Assembly (NCBI GenBank): GCA_021848885.1
Contig: JAJZTN010000006.1
Span: forward strand, 1 to 35,941
Direction of reading: 5' to 3'
DNA: 35,941 nt
Source: Actinomycetes bacterium
GTDB lineage: Bacteria; Actinomycetota; Actinomycetes; JAJZTN01
Shown: positions 17,292 through 26,309 of the stretch, piece by piece
Layout: each line of letters begins with the position of its first letter
How positions within the stretch are numbered: the first letter of the stretch is position 1
Notes under the pieces: generated by a model
Database searches by the model: none
Told to the model about the DNA's origin: nothing
The model's input: the letters and a program-made list of their open reading frames with translations, nothing else
Translations under genes and position numbers: made by a program

Positions 17292-18794
17292 ATGCCGGCC
17301 GGTTACACCGTCGCGGCGATCCGGGCGGGGGAGTCCGAGCTGATGGCCCGGGCGCCCGAGTCCGAGCTGATGGCCCGGGCCGCGGCCGGGCTGGCCAGCG
17401 TCTGCGCGGGCCTGCTGGCCGGTGCCCGCGGCGGGGTGTACGGCGCGACGGTGCTCGTGCTGGCCGGGTCCGGCTCCAACGGTGGCGACGCGCTGCATGC
17501 CGGTGCGCTGCTGGCTCGCCGGGGTGCGCGCCTCGAGGCGGTGACGCTGTGGCCGCGCTGGCACACCGCGGGCGCGCTGGCGCTGCGTCGGGCCGGGGGG
17601 CGGCTGCGCGGCTGGGAGGAGCTCGACCCGGCCGACTGGGCGCGGCTGCTGGGCGGCTGCGACCTTGTCCTCGACGGGATGACCGGGATAGGCGCGGCGC
17701 CCGGGCTGCGGCCCCCCGCCGACCGGATCGCGGCCGACCTGGCCGCAGGCGCCGCCCCCGTGGTGGCCGTTGACCTGCCCAGCGGCATCGACCCGGACAC
17801 CGGCGAGCTGGCCGGAGCGGCGGTGCGCGCGGACGTGACCGTCACCTTCGGAGCCCCCAAGACCGGGCTGCTGCTCGACCCGGCGGCGAGCCTGGTCGGG
17901 GCTCTGACCGTCATCGACATCGGGTTGGGCCCGCACCTGGGCGCCGCTGACGTCCAGACCCTCACTGCCGCTCAGGTCGGGCAGCTGCTGCCCCGACCCG
18001 ACCCCGCCTGGGACAAGTACCGCCGCGGCGTGCTCGGCGTGCTGGCCGGCTCGACCGACTTCCCTGGCGCGGCCGTGCTGTGCGTCGGTGCCGCGGTGCG
18101 CGCCGGGGCGGGGATGGTCCGCTACCTCGGCCCGGACCCGCTCGCCCGGGTTGTGCTGGCCCGTTGGCCCGAGGCGGTGCCCTCCCGCGGGAGGGTGCAG
18201 GCCTGGGCGCTGGGCCCCGGCCTGGCTGAGCCGGGCCTGGCTGGGGCGCTGCTGGCCGGCCCGGAGCCGGCGGTCGTCGACGCCGGTGCGCTGGCCGGCT
18301 ACCTGCCCGGGCGGGCGGGGGCGACCCTGCTCACCCCGCACGCCGGGGAGCTGGGCCGGTTGCTGGGCGTTCCGGCCGAGCAGGTGAGCGCCCGGCGGCT
18401 GTGGCACGCCCGGGACGCGGCGGCGCGGCTGGGCGCGGTCGTGCTGCTGAAGGGCTCAACGACCGTCGTGGCCGCCCCGGACGGGCGGGTCCGGGTCAAC
18501 CCCACGGGCACGCCGTGGCTGGCCACCGCCGGCTCCGGTGACGTGCTGACCGGCCTGGCCGGGGCGCTGCTGGCCGGCGGGCTCGACCCGTTCGACGCCG
18601 GCTCGGTGGCCGCGTGGCTGCACGGGCTGGCCGGGCGGATCGCGGCCGAACGGGCCGGGGTGGCCGAGGGCCCGGGGCCGGCGTACGCCGGTGAGGCACC
18701 CGAACGGCCCGGTGAGGGGCCGGTGTGTGCCCAGGATGTTCTCGCCGCGCTGCCCGCGGCCATGGCGCGCGTGCCCGGCGGCCACACCGGCTGA
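17292..18794 (+). CDS. nnr: Bifunctional NAD(P)H-hydrate epimerase / ADP-dependent dehydratase
   Basis: The enzyme repairs hydrated NAD(P)H. The N-terminal epimerase domain (about residues 1-215) has LAGSGSNGGDALHAG and VVAVDLPSGIDPDTGEL. The C-terminal ribokinase-like dehydratase (about 225-485) has KYRRGVLGVLAGS, LLTPHAGELGRLLG, LLKGSTTVVAAPDG and the ATP/ADP-site TAGSGDVLTGLAGALLAGG. The 500-residue length is normal for the fused form. The ATG has GGAGGG 5 nt upstream and lies 13 bp after acpS, the usual actinobacterial order. Odd point: residues 14-31 contain the same nine-residue block twice (ESELMARAP, ESELMARAA), encoded by a near-perfect 27-bp tandem duplication. Confidence 0.93.
   Translation: MPAGYTVAAIRAGESELMARAPESELMARAAAGLASVCAGLLAGARGGVYGATVLVLAGSGSNGGDALHAGALLARRGARLEAVTLWPRWHTAGALALRRAGGRLRGWEELDPADWARLLGGCDLVLDGMTGIGAAPGLRPPADRIAADLAAGAAPVVAVDLPSGIDPDTGELAGAAVRADVTVTFGAPKTGLLLDPAASLVGALTVIDIGLGPHLGAADVQTLTAAQVGQLLPRPDPAWDKYRRGVLGVLAGSTDFPGAAVLCVGAAVRAGAGMVRYLGPDPLARVVLARWPEAVPSRGRVQAWALGPGLAEPGLAGALLAGPEPAVVDAGALAGYLPGRAGATLLTPHAGELGRLLGVPAEQVSARRLWHARDAAARLGAVVLLKGSTTVVAAPDGRVRVNPTGTPWLATAGSGDVLTGLAGALLAGGLDPFDAGSVAAWLHGLAGRIAAERAGVAEGPGPAYAGEAPERPGEGPVCAQDVLAALPAAMARVPGGHTG
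17331..17380 (+). repeat. 27-bp direct repeat in the epimerase N terminus
   Basis: The 23-mer starting GAGTCCGAGCTGATGGCCCG occurs at 17331 and again at 17358, keeping frame. It gives the doubled ESELMARA sequence in nnr. Confidence 0.85.
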
Positions 18795-18806
18795 CAAACT
18801 TGGGGC

Positions 18807-19970
18807 ATGCAGCGCCAACCCGCCGGGCCTCGCGCCCAGGCCCTCATCGACCTCGACGCGGTCGAAGCCAACGTCGCACGGCTGGTCGAGGCGTCAGCGG
18901 GAGCCGCGGTGATGGCGGTGGTCAAGGCCGACGGCTATGGGCACGGCCTGCTGCCGGTGGCCCGGGCCGCCCGCGCCGGGGGAGCCGACTGGCTGGGCAC
19001 CGCGCTGCTGGAGGAGGCCCTCGCGCTGCGGGCCGCCGGGGACGCCGGGCCGTTGCTGTGCTGGTTGGCCGCACCGGGGGAGGACTATGCCGCGGCGCTG
19101 CGCGCCGGGGTGGACGTCTCGGCCAGCGCACCATGGGTGCTGGGCGAGATCGCCTCGGCGGCCGCCACAACCGGGCGCACCGCCCGGGTGCACCTGAAGG
19201 TGGACAGCGGGCTGGGCCGCTCCGGGTCCACCGTCGCGGCCTGGCCCGAGCTCGTCGCCGCCGCCCGGCGGCTGGAGTCTGACGGGCTGGTCGAGGTGGT
19301 CGGGCTGTGGAGCCACCTCGCCTATGCCGACGCCCCGGGCCATCCGACCGTGGCTGCCCAGCTGGTGGCCTTCACCGAGGCGGTGGCGCTGGCCGCCCGC
19401 GCCGGGGTGCGCGCGCAGGTGCGGCACCTGGCCAACTCCGCTGCCACCTTGACCCTGCCCCAGACGCACTTCGACCTGACCCGGCCGGGGCTTGCCGTCT
19501 ACGGGCTGTCCCCGGTGCCCGAGCAGGCCAGCGCGGCCGAGCTCGGGCTCACCCCGGCGATGAAGCTGACGGCGCGGCTCGCCCTGGTCAAGAGGGTCGA
19601 GGCGGGCCAGGGGGTCTCCTACGGGCACGTCTACCGGACCGCGCGGGCGAGCACTCTGGCCCTGGTGCCGCTCGGCTACGCCGACGGTGTGCCGCGCTCG
19701 GCGACCAACTGCGGGCCGGTGCTCGCCGCCGGGGCGTGCCGCACCGTCGCCGGTCGGGTCTGCATGGACCAGTTCATGCTCGACCTCGGCGAGGACGAGG
19801 CCGAGCCCGGCGATGAGGTGGTGCTGTTCGGCAGCGGTGCGGCCGGCGAGCCGACCGCGCAGGAGTGGGCCGAGGCCACCGGCACGATCTCCTACGAGAT
19901 CGTCACCCGGATCGGGGTGCGGGTGCCACGCCACTATGTCGGGCGCTGCGCAGGCCAGGGCGGCCAGTGA
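18807..19970 (+). CDS. alr: Alanine racemase
   Basis: Alr interconverts L- and D-alanine for peptidoglycan. The 387-residue fold-type III PLP enzyme has the PLP lysine in AVVKADGYGHG (Lys40), KVDSGLGRSG, LANSAATL, and the second catalytic Tyr in QGVSYGHVY (about residue 272). The C-terminal beta domain has AGRVCMDQFMLDLG and EIVTRIGVRVPRHYVG. The ATG lies 12 bp after the nnr stop; CAAACT 6 nt upstream and no Shine-Dalgarno hint at leaderless initiation. Its TGA overlaps the next gene's GTG, so translation is coupled. Confidence 0.96.
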   Translation: MQRQPAGPRAQALIDLDAVEANVARLVEASAGAAVMAVVKADGYGHGLLPVARAARAGGADWLGTALLEEALALRAAGDAGPLLCWLAAPGEDYAAALRAGVDVSASAPWVLGEIASAAATTGRTARVHLKVDSGLGRSGSTVAAWPELVAAARRLESDGLVEVVGLWSHLAYADAPGHPTVAAQLVAFTEAVALAARAGVRAQVRHLANSAATLTLPQTHFDLTRPGLAVYGLSPVPEQASAAELGLTPAMKLTARLALVKRVEAGQGVSYGHVYRTARASTLALVPLGYADGVPRSATNCGPVLAAGACRTVAGRVCMDQFMLDLGEDEAEPGDEVVLFGSGAAGEPTAQEWAEATGTISYEIVTRIGVRVPRHYVGRCAGQGGQ

Positions 19971-21166
19971 GCCGGGCGGGTGACTGGGGCCGACGGGCCG
20001 GGGCCGTGGGCGCCGCCGTGGGTGCGGTCGCGGCCGGCGCGGCCGTCGGGCTGGTCGCCGAGCGGGTCTCGGTCGGGCGGGCCGCCCGCGGCTGGCCGGG
20101 TCGCCAGCCCGGTCACCAGCCGGGAGCCGCACCTGATGAGCTGCACTGGCCGGAGCCCGGCTCGCCAGGTGGCGGGCGGGTGCAGCCCGTCGTCGCCTCC
20201 GACGGCACGCGGCTGCACGCCGAGGTGCACGCCGAGGTGCACGGCGAGGTGCACGGCCGGCACGACGCTGCGGTCACGCTGGTGTTCAGCCACGGCTACT
20301 GCCTGAGTTCTCTGTCCTGGGTCTTCCAGCGTCGGGACCTGGCCGACCTGGGCCGTGCGGTCTTCTGGGACCAGCGCGGTCACGGCCGCTCGGCGATCGG
20401 GCCACCCGGCAACGTCGGCCTCGACCAGCTGGGCCGGGACCTGGAGGCGGTGCTCGCGGCATGCGCCCCCACCGGCCCGCTGGTGCTGATCGGACACTCG
20501 ATGGGCGGGATGACGATCATGTCGCTGGCTCAGCAGCGACCCGAGCTGTTCGCCGACCGGGTGCTCGGTGTGGGGCTGCTGGCCACCTCGGCCGGCGGGC
20601 TGCCCGAGACCGCCTTCGGGCTGCCCAGGCTGGCCGGTGAGCTCATGCACCGCACCGTGCCCTGGGCGATGACCGCCTACTCCCGGCTGCCCGGCTTCCT
20701 CTCGGCGGCTCGGGCGATGGGCAGCGACTTCGCCCAGGCCATGACCCGGCGGTGGTCCTACGCCTCACCGGTCAGCCCAGGGCTGGTCCAGTTCACCGCC
20801 GAGATGATCGGTGGTACGCCGCCCGAGGTCGTCGGTGCCTTCCTGCCCGAGCTGACCGGGCACGACACCACCGCGGGGCTGGCCGAGCTCAACCGTGGCG
20901 TGGAGACCCTGGTGCTCGTGGGCGACCACGACCTGCTCACTCCGGTGCAGCACAGCGAGGCGATCACCGCCGCGGTGCACGGCGCCGAGCTGCAGGTGGT
21001 GCCCCAGGCTGGACACCTCGTCATGCTCGAGCACCCGGAGGTGGTCTCGGCGGCGCTGCGCGCCCTCGTCGGCCGGGCGCTGCGGGCAACCGGATCACCG
21101 CGGGGCGGGCCGGCGCGGCGGTCCCGACCGACCGGACCGGCTCGAGGCTCCCGGTGGGTGCGGTGA
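19967..21166 (+). CDS. Alpha/beta-fold hydrolase with N-terminal hydrophobic segment
   Basis: The 399-residue protein starts at a GTG overlapping the alr stop (GTGA). An Ala/Gly/Val-rich segment (AGAVGAAVGAVAAGAAVGLVA, about residues 10-30) could be a membrane anchor or signal. It is followed by a standard alpha/beta hydrolase domain with the oxyanion strand VFSHGY, the nucleophile elbow GHSMGGM, the acid in LVLVGDHDLLTP and the His in PQAGHLVMLEHP. This position between alr and tsaE is common in actinobacteria. The substrate is unknown. A His/Glu-Val tandem repeat (HAEVHAEVHGEVHG) sits between the N-terminal segment and the catalytic domain. Confidence 0.87.
   Translation: MSRAGDWGRRAGAVGAAVGAVAAGAAVGLVAERVSVGRAARGWPGRQPGHQPGAAPDELHWPEPGSPGGGRVQPVVASDGTRLHAEVHAEVHGEVHGRHDAAVTLVFSHGYCLSSLSWVFQRRDLADLGRAVFWDQRGHGRSAIGPPGNVGLDQLGRDLEAVLAACAPTGPLVLIGHSMGGMTIMSLAQQRPELFADRVLGVGLLATSAGGLPETAFGLPRLAGELMHRTVPWAMTAYSRLPGFLSAARAMGSDFAQAMTRRWSYASPVSPGLVQFTAEMIGGTPPEVVGAFLPELTGHDTTAGLAELNRGVETLVLVGDHDLLTPVQHSEAITAAVHGAELQVVPQAGHLVMLEHPEVVSAALRALVGRALRATGSPRGGPARRSRPTGPARGSRWVR
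20214..20256 (+). repeat. In-frame 12-bp repeat in the alpha/beta hydrolase
   Basis: Three copies of CGAGGTGCACGS (20221, 20233, 20245) plus a partial copy encode the HAEVHAEVHGEVHG segment. Copy-number change would keep frame. Confidence 0.8.
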
Positions 21167-21816
21167 GCCGAGTGCGCTCCGCCGTGACCGGGCGGGGTGA
21201 CCCCAGCGTCGAGGCGCACCGGGCGGCCGCGGCCGCGGTGAACGACCTTGACGTGCTCGCGGGGCTGGTGCGCTCCTGCACCGCCTGCGCCGAGCTGGCC
21301 GCCACCCGCGGCAGTGTCGTCGTGGGGGACCTGCCGCCCAACGCTCGCCTGCTCATCGTGGGCGAGGCGCCCGGTGCGTCCGAGGACCGCACCGGGCACC
21401 CGTTCGTGGGCCGCTCCGGGCAGCTGCTGGACCGACTGCTGAGCGAGGCCGGGCTGGCGCGCACCGGGGTGGCGGTGGCCAACGTGCTCAAGTGCCGACC
21501 GCCGGGCAACCGGGCCCCGCGCCGCGGCGAGGCACGCCGCTGCCGGCCGTGGCTGGACCGCCAGGTCGAGCTGCTCGACCCCCCGCTGGTGCTGGGTCTG
21601 GGGTCTGCCGCGGCCGCCGAGCTGCTCGGTCCGGGCACCCGGATCGCGTCTGCCCGTGGCCGGGTGCACGAGGTGGGCGGCCGGGGCGTGCTGGTCAGCT
21701 ACCACCCGTCGGCGGCGCTGCGCTTCGGCCCGGGCGGTGAGCCGGCCCGGGCGCTGGCCGCGGACCTGGTGCTGACCGCGAACGAGCTCCGTCGACGTCA
21801 CGGGGGCACGCTGTGA
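21163..21816 (+). CDS. Family-4 (Fe-S) uracil-DNA glycosylase
   Basis: The 217-residue protein removes uracil from DNA. It has the family-4 motifs GEAPGASEDRTGHPFVGRSG (catalytic/uracil-binding motif) and YHPSAALR near the C terminus. Four cysteines are placed as in Fe-S UDGs (C39-x2-C42 and C111-x15-C127), which suggests a 4Fe-4S cluster. GTG 21163 overlaps the hydrolase stop; the track ORF from 20752 extends back through the hydrolase gene and is a shadow there. Its gene follows the hydrolase and overlaps the TsaE fusion gene by 4 bp, so it is part of a translationally coupled string. Confidence 0.92.
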   Translation: MSRVRSAVTGRGDPSVEAHRAAAAAVNDLDVLAGLVRSCTACAELAATRGSVVVGDLPPNARLLIVGEAPGASEDRTGHPFVGRSGQLLDRLLSEAGLARTGVAVANVLKCRPPGNRAPRRGEARRCRPWLDRQVELLDPPLVLGLGSAAAAELLGPGTRIASARGRVHEVGGRGVLVSYHPSAALRFGPGGEPARALAADLVLTANELRRRHGGTL

Positions 21817-22814
21817 GCGGGCTGCCGCCGCAGGTCGGTCTCCCTGGACCCGGGGAGGCCGCACGAGGTGCTTCGCCGGCCGCCGCCGCGCCGCTGGTGC
21901 GGCTGGCCCGCCCGCAGGACGCCGAGGTGGTGCGGGCCGTCATCGTCGAGGCGTTCCTGGCCCGACCGCCGCTGGACCCGCCCTCGACCGCACCGGAGGA
22001 GACGGTCGAGACCGTCCGTGACGCCATCACCTCCTGCGCGGGGGTGGTGGCCGAGCTGGACGGGGCGGTTGCCGGGGTGCTGCTGCTGGCCCACGAGGCC
22101 GACGTGCTGACCCTGCGCCGGGTGGCGACCCGTCCGGCCTACCGTCGGCGCGGGGTCGCGACCGCGATGGCGGCCTTCGCGGAGAGGCACGCCATGGCGC
22201 TGCGGGCCCGGGTGGTGGCCTGCTCGGCTCGCACCGAGCTGCCCGAAACCGTGGCGTTCTGGTGGCACCGCGGTTACGTCGCAGTCGGGCACCGCGGGCA
22301 CCTGGTCGACCTGGCCAAACCCGCCCCGGCCCTGGTGCGGCTGCCCAGTGCCGAGGACACCCGCGCCCTGGGGCTGCGGCTGGCCGGGCTGCTGCGGGCC
22401 GGGGACCTCGTCGTGCTCACCGGCGACCTGGGCGCCGGCAAGACCACCCTCACGCAGGGCATCGGTGCCGGGCTGGGGGTGCGCGGGGAGGTCACCAGCC
22501 CGACGTTCGTCATCGCCCGGGTGCATCCCGGCCCCGGACCTGACCTGGTGCACGTCGACGCCTACCGGCTCGGCGGGGCGCTGGAGATCGACGACCTGGA
22601 CCTTGACGCCTCCATCGAGGAATCGGTGACGGTGGTGGAGTGGGGCGCGGGGAAGGTCGAGCGGCTCAGCACCGACCGGCTCGAGGTGCAGCTGACCCAG
22701 CTGAACGACGGGTCCACCCGCACCGCGCTGCTGTGCGCCGTAGGGCGGCGCTGGCTGGAGCGCGCCGACGAGCTGGCGGCCATGGCCGAGGGGGCCGGGC
22801 CGGACGCCAGCTAG
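21813..22814 (+). CDS. tsaE: GNAT acetyltransferase-TsaE fusion (tRNA t6A biosynthesis ATPase)
   Basis: The 333-residue protein joins an N-terminal GNAT domain (about residues 28-165, acetyl-CoA loop RRVATRPAYRRRGVATAMAA) to a C-terminal TsaE P-loop ATPase (about 180-325). The ATPase has Walker A GDLGAGKTT (204-212), the SPTF segment typical of TsaE, HVDAYRL, and EWGAGKVE. TsaE works with TsaB and TsaD, encoded just downstream, to turn over the complex that makes N6-threonylcarbamoyl-adenosine at A37 of ANN-decoding tRNAs. GNAT-TsaE fusions are known in actinobacteria; the substrate of the GNAT half is not known. The start overlaps the UDG stop (GTGA). Confidence 0.92.
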   Translation: MSGLPPQVGLPGPGEAARGASPAAAAPLVRLARPQDAEVVRAVIVEAFLARPPLDPPSTAPEETVETVRDAITSCAGVVAELDGAVAGVLLLAHEADVLTLRRVATRPAYRRRGVATAMAAFAERHAMALRARVVACSARTELPETVAFWWHRGYVAVGHRGHLVDLAKPAPALVRLPSAEDTRALGLRLAGLLRAGDLVVLTGDLGAGKTTLTQGIGAGLGVRGEVTSPTFVIARVHPGPGPDLVHVDAYRLGGALEIDDLDLDASIEESVTVVEWGAGKVERLSTDRLEVQLTQLNDGSTRTALLCAVGRRWLERADELAAMAEGAGPDAS

Positions 22815-22817
22815 CCT
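22812..22817 (+). promoter_or_regulatory. Candidate -10 of a leaderless tsaB transcript
   Basis: TAGCCT ends 6 nt before the tsaB GTG and its first three bases are also the tsaE stop codon. No Shine-Dalgarno is present between it and the GTG. Confidence 0.35.
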
Positions 22818-22823
22818 GACGCG

Positions 22824-23486
22824 GTGCTCACCCTCGCCCTGGACACCGCGACAGCCGCGGTCAGCGTCGCCGTAGTCGAGGCGGAGGCTGAGACCGGGCT
22901 GCGGGTGCTGGCCAGCCGCGCCGGGATCGAGGCCCGCCGGCACGCCGAGCTGCTCGCGCCGGCACTTGCCGAGGTGCTGGCCGAAGCGGGAGTGCCCCCC
23001 GGTCGGATCGACCGCATCGTCGTCGGGGTCGGGCCGGGCCCCTTCACCGGGCTGCGGGTCGGCCTCGTCAGTGCCCATGCCCTCTCCGACGCCTGGTCGG
23101 TCCCGCTCGTGGGGGTGTGCAGTCTCGACGCGCTGGCTCACCGGGCCCTGCTCGAGGGGTCGGGCCCTGACGTCCTGGTGCTCACCGACGCGCGCCGTCG
23201 TGAGGTCTATCTCGCCGCCTACCGGGGCGGCGTACGCGTGGCGGGACCCAGCGTGCGGGCACCGGCCGGCCTGCTCGCCGAGCTGGGCTGGTCCGGCCGG
23301 GTCGTTGGTGAGGGCGCCCGGCGCTACCCCGAGCAGTTCCCGCTGGCCGGCCCGCCCTGGCTGCCCGAGGCGGGCGACCTCGTGGGGGCGCTGCACGCCG
23401 GGGCGGTGAGCCTGCCGGCCCGCCCGCTCTACCTGCGCTGTCCGGATGCGGCCGTGCCGGGGGAGGCCAAGGCGGTGCTGCGGTGA
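22824..23486 (+). CDS. tsaB: tRNA threonylcarbamoyladenosine biosynthesis protein TsaB
   Basis: TsaB is the inactive ASKHA-fold partner that dimerises with TsaD. The 220-residue protein starts [16 protein letters not shown], has [15 protein letters not shown], the family-defining [20 protein letters not shown], and [16 protein letters not shown]. The length is normal. The gene is 9 bp after tsaE and its stop overlaps the rimI start, so tsaE-tsaB-rimI-tsaD form one unit. Confidence 0.95.
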   Translation: MLTLALDTATAAVSVAVVEAEAETGLRVLASRAGIEARRHAELLAPALAEVLAEAGVPPGRIDRIVVGVGPGPFTGLRVGLVSAHALSDAWSVPLVGVCSLDALAHRALLEGSGPDVLVLTDARRREVYLAAYRGGVRVAGPSVRAPAGLLAELGWSGRVVGEGARRYPEQFPLAGPPWLPEAGDLVGALHAGAVSLPARPLYLRCPDAAVPGEAKAVLR

Positions 23487-24022
23487 GCTCGGTGGCTTCC
23501 TGTCCGTCCGGGGTGTCGGCGCTGCCCGAGGGCATGCGGCTGCGCCGGATGCGCTGGTGGGACCTGCCCGAGGTCAGCGCGCTGGACGGTGCGCTCTTCC
23601 GGGCGCAGGCCTGGTCGCTGGCAACCTTCTGGTCCGAGCTTGCGGGGGTGGACGAGACCCGGCACTACATCGTCGTCGAGCAGGTCGAGCAGGTCGAGCA
23701 GGTCGGCGGGGCGAGGCTGGTCGGCTATGGCGGGCTGCTGCTGTCTGCAGGCTCGGCCGACGTTGCAACCCTCGGGGTCGCCCCGGAGGCCCGCCGGCGT
23801 GGGCTGGGCAGGGCGCTGCTGCAGGAGCTGCTCGGCCATGCCGCGCTGCGCGGGGTGGCCCAAGTGATGCTGGAGGTCGCCGTCGGAAACGCCCCGGCCA
23901 TCGCGCTCTACCGCCGGGCCGGCTTCGAGGTCATCTCCCGTCGCCGCGGCTACTACCAGCCCTCCGGGGAGGATGCGTTGATCATGCGGGCCCGCCTGGA
24001 CCGATCCTTGGTGCCGCGATGA
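23483..24022 (+). CDS. rimI: Ribosomal protein S18-alanine N-acetyltransferase (RimI)
   Basis: RimI acetylates the N-terminal alanine of ribosomal protein S18. The 179-residue GNAT protein has [13 protein letters not shown] at the start, the acetyl-CoA loop [19 protein letters not shown], and the [29 protein letters not shown] end characteristic of RimI. It sits in its usual actinobacterial place between tsaB and tsaD with 4-bp overlaps on both sides. [11 protein letters not shown] stretch (9-bp unit, three copies, 23675-23701) lies in the beta2-beta3 region and is an unusual in-frame slippage tract. Confidence 0.93.
   Translation: MSSVASCPSGVSALPEGMRLRRMRWWDLPEVSALDGALFRAQAWSLATFWSELAGVDETRHYIVVEQVEQVEQVGGARLVGYGGLLLSAGSADVATLGVAPEARRRGLGRALLQELLGHAALRGVAQVMLEVAVGNAPAIALYRRAGFEVISRRRGYYQPSGEDALIMRARLDRSLVPR
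23675..23701 (+). repeat. In-frame 9-bp tandem repeat in rimI
   Basis: Three perfect copies of GTCGAGCAG encode VEQVEQVEQ. The unit keeps frame if copy number changes. Confidence 0.85.
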
Positions 24023-25089
24023 GCCGGGCCGGCGATCAGCCACTCGTGCTGGGCATCGAGACCTCCTGTGACGAGACCGGTGTCGGGCTGGTCCGCGGGC
24101 ACACCCTGCTGGCCGACGCGCTGGCCTCAAGCGTCGAGGAGCACGCCCGCTTCGGCGGGGTGGTGCCCGAGGTGGCCAGCCGCGCTCACCTGCAGGCCAT
24201 GGTGCCCACCGTGCACCGGGCGCTTGCGCAGGCCGGGGTCCGGTTGGCCGACGTGGACGCCATCGCGGTGACCGCCGGGCCAGGCCTGGCCGGGGCGCTC
24301 ATGGTCGGGCTGGCCGCGGCGAAGGCCTACGCGCTGGCGGTGGACAAGCCGCTCTTCGGTGTCAACCACCTCGCCGCCCACGTCGCGGTCGACCAGCTCG
24401 AGCACGGCGCGCTGCCCGAGCCCGCCCTCGCCCTGCTGGTCTCCGGCGGGCACTCCTCGCTGCTGCTCGTCAGGGATGTCACCGCCGAGGTCACCGAGCT
24501 CGGCCGCACCCTCGACGACGCCGCGGGGGAGGCCTTCGACAAGGTCGCCCGGGTGCTCGGGCTGGGCTTTCCCGGCGGCCCGTACGTCGAGCGGGCCGCC
24601 CGGCAGGGGGACCCGGAGGCGATCGTGTTCCCGCGCGGGCTCAGCACGCCACGGGACCTGGCCACCCACCGGCACGACTTCTCCTTCTCCGGGCTGAAGA
24701 CCGCGGTGGCCCGTTGGGTCGAGGCCCGCCGCCGCGACGGGCAGGACGTCCCGGTCGCCGATGTGGCCGCCGCCTTCCAGGAGGCCGTCGTCGACGTACT
24801 GACCCGCAAGGCGGTCACCGCCTGCCGGGACACCGGGGTGGGCCACCTGGTCCTGGGCGGGGGGGTGGCGGCGAACTCGCGGCTGCGCGCCGTGGCCCAG
24901 GCACGGTGCGAGGAGGCTGGCATCGTGCTGCGAGTGCCCTCGCCCCGGCTGTGCACCGACAACGGCGCGATGGTCGCCGCGCTCGGTGCGCAGATGCTCG
25001 CCCGCGGCCGGGAGCCCTCGAGGCTGGACGCCCCCGCGGACTCCTCGATGCCGATCACCCAGGTGCTGGCCGCGGGTGGCGCGGGTTAG
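24019..25089 (+). CDS. tsaD: tRNA N6-adenosine threonylcarbamoyltransferase
   Basis: TsaD transfers the threonylcarbamoyl group to A37. The 356-residue ASKHA protein has [14 protein letters not shown], the metal-binding [10 protein letters not shown] (HxxxH), [28 protein letters not shown] and the C-terminal [10 protein letters not shown] and [15 protein letters not shown] 24019 overlaps the rimI stop (ATGA); the track start at 23446 runs back through rimI in another frame. The 3' end overlaps the convergent metX by 4 bp, so there is no room for a terminator between them. Confidence 0.97.
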   Translation: MSRAGDQPLVLGIETSCDETGVGLVRGHTLLADALASSVEEHARFGGVVPEVASRAHLQAMVPTVHRALAQAGVRLADVDAIAVTAGPGLAGALMVGLAAAKAYALAVDKPLFGVNHLAAHVAVDQLEHGALPEPALALLVSGGHSSLLLVRDVTAEVTELGRTLDDAAGEAFDKVARVLGLGFPGGPYVERAARQGDPEAIVFPRGLSTPRDLATHRHDFSFSGLKTAVARWVEARRRDGQDVPVADVAAAFQEAVVDVLTRKAVTACRDTGVGHLVLGGGVAANSRLRAVAQARCEEAGIVLRVPSPRLCTDNGAMVAALGAQMLARGREPSRLDAPADSSMPITQVLAAGGAG

Positions 25090-26309
25090 GCGCAGCGGGC
25101 CGCGGCCCCGTGCACGTCGTCGAGGAAGTCGCGCACCAGCGCACCCACCGCGGCGGTCTCGGTGAGGAAACCGTCGTGGCCGTGCTCACTGGCGACAACC
25201 TTCAGCGGCCCTGCGGTCGGGATGAGCGAGGCCAGCTCGGCCTGCTGGTGCACCGGGTAGAGCCGGTCGGAGTCCACCCCGATGACCAGCGTCGGCGCGC
25301 TGATCCGACCCAGCGCGGCCGCGACCCCCCCGCGGCCGCGACCGACGTCGTGGGAGTTCATCGACTCGGTCAGCACGACGTAGGAGCCTGCGTCGAACCG
25401 GTGCGCCAGCTTGTCCGCGTGGTGGTCCAGGTAGGACTCCACCGCGAAACGTCCCCCGCCGCCGGGGTTCTCGCCGGGCTGCGCCGCCCGCCCGAACCGG
25501 CTGGCCAGCTCCGCCTCGGACCGGTAGGTCACATGGGCCAGCCGCCGGGCGATGCCCATCCCGACATGCGGGCCGGCACCCGGCTCGGCGTCGTAGTAGT
25601 CCCCGCCACGCCAGGCCGGGTCCGAGCGGATCGCCGCCAGCTGCACCGAGCACCAGGCGATCTGCTCGGCCGTCGCGCTGGCCGAGCAGGCCAGCGCGAC
25701 CAGCCCGCCGACCCGGTCGGGGTGCTCGACCGCCCACTCGAGGGCTCGCATCCCACCCATCGACCCGCCGAGCACCGCTGCCCAGCGCCGGATGCCGAGC
25801 TGGCCGGCCAACGCCAGCTCGGCCGCGACCTGGTCGCGCACGGTGATCCTCGGGAACCGACTGCCCCATGCCCGCCCGTCCGGGGCGGCGGAGGCCGGGC
25901 CCGTCGAGCCCTGGCACCCGCCCAGCACGTTGGGTGCCACGACGAACCAGCGGTCGGTGTCCAGCGGGCGGCCGGGCCCGACGAGCCCGTCCCACCAGCC
26001 TGGGGTCGGGTGGCCGTCCCCGGCCGGTCCGGCCACGTGGGAGTCCCCGGTTAGGGCGTGCAGCACGAGTACGGCGTTGGACCCGTCGCAGTCCAGACTC
26101 CCCCAGGTCTCATACGCCAGCGTGACCTCCGGGATGAGCTGGCCGCTCTCGCAGCGCAGCGGTCCGAGCGCGGCGAAGCGGCGTCGCCCGACCGGGTCGC
26201 CGGGTCGCCAGGCACCGGTGACCGGCACACCTCGCCCGGTCGCGGTGCCGCGCTCGGGCCGGGGCGTGTGGGGGTCGGGCCCGTACGAGTGGGGGTCGGT
26301 CACGATCAT
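25086..26309 (-). CDS. metX: Homoserine O-acyltransferase (MetX)
   Basis: MetX acylates homoserine, usually with acetyl-CoA, to start methionine synthesis. The 407-residue alpha/beta hydrolase-fold enzyme has [30 protein letters not shown], the nucleophile [12 protein letters not shown] (Ser near residue 183), [16 protein letters not shown] (Asp) and SEHGHDGFL (His). ATG 26309 shares its A with the metY stop (TGATG) and has AAGGGGG upstream; a GTG 3 bp earlier is also possible. It is the second gene of the SAM-IV-controlled metYX operon. An N-terminal extension of about 30 residues is low complexity. Acetyl versus succinyl specificity was not determined from sequence. Confidence 0.95.
   Translation of the reverse strand: MIVTDPHSYGPDPHTPRPERGTATGRGVPVTGAWRPGDPVGRRRFAALGPLRCESGQLIPEVTLAYETWGSLDCDGSNAVLVLHALTGDSHVAGPAGDGHPTPGWWDGLVGPGRPLDTDRWFVVAPNVLGGCQGSTGPASAAPDGRAWGSRFPRITVRDQVAAELALAGQLGIRRWAAVLGGSMGGMRALEWAVEHPDRVGGLVALACSASATAEQIAWCSVQLAAIRSDPAWRGGDYYDAEPGAGPHVGMGIARRLAHVTYRSEAELASRFGRAAQPGENPGGGGRFAVESYLDHHADKLAHRFDAGSYVVLTESMNSHDVGRGRGGVAAALGRISAPTLVIGVDSDRLYPVHQQAELASLIPTAGPLKVVASEHGHDGFLTETAAVGALVRDFLDDVHGAAARCA

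Noticed and set aside
20752-21162. N-terminal extension of the uracil-DNA glycosylase
   Set aside because: It is antisense-free but out-of-frame overlap with the hydrolase gene; the extension is Arg/Gly/Ala low complexity and family-4 UDGs begin near the GTG at 21163.
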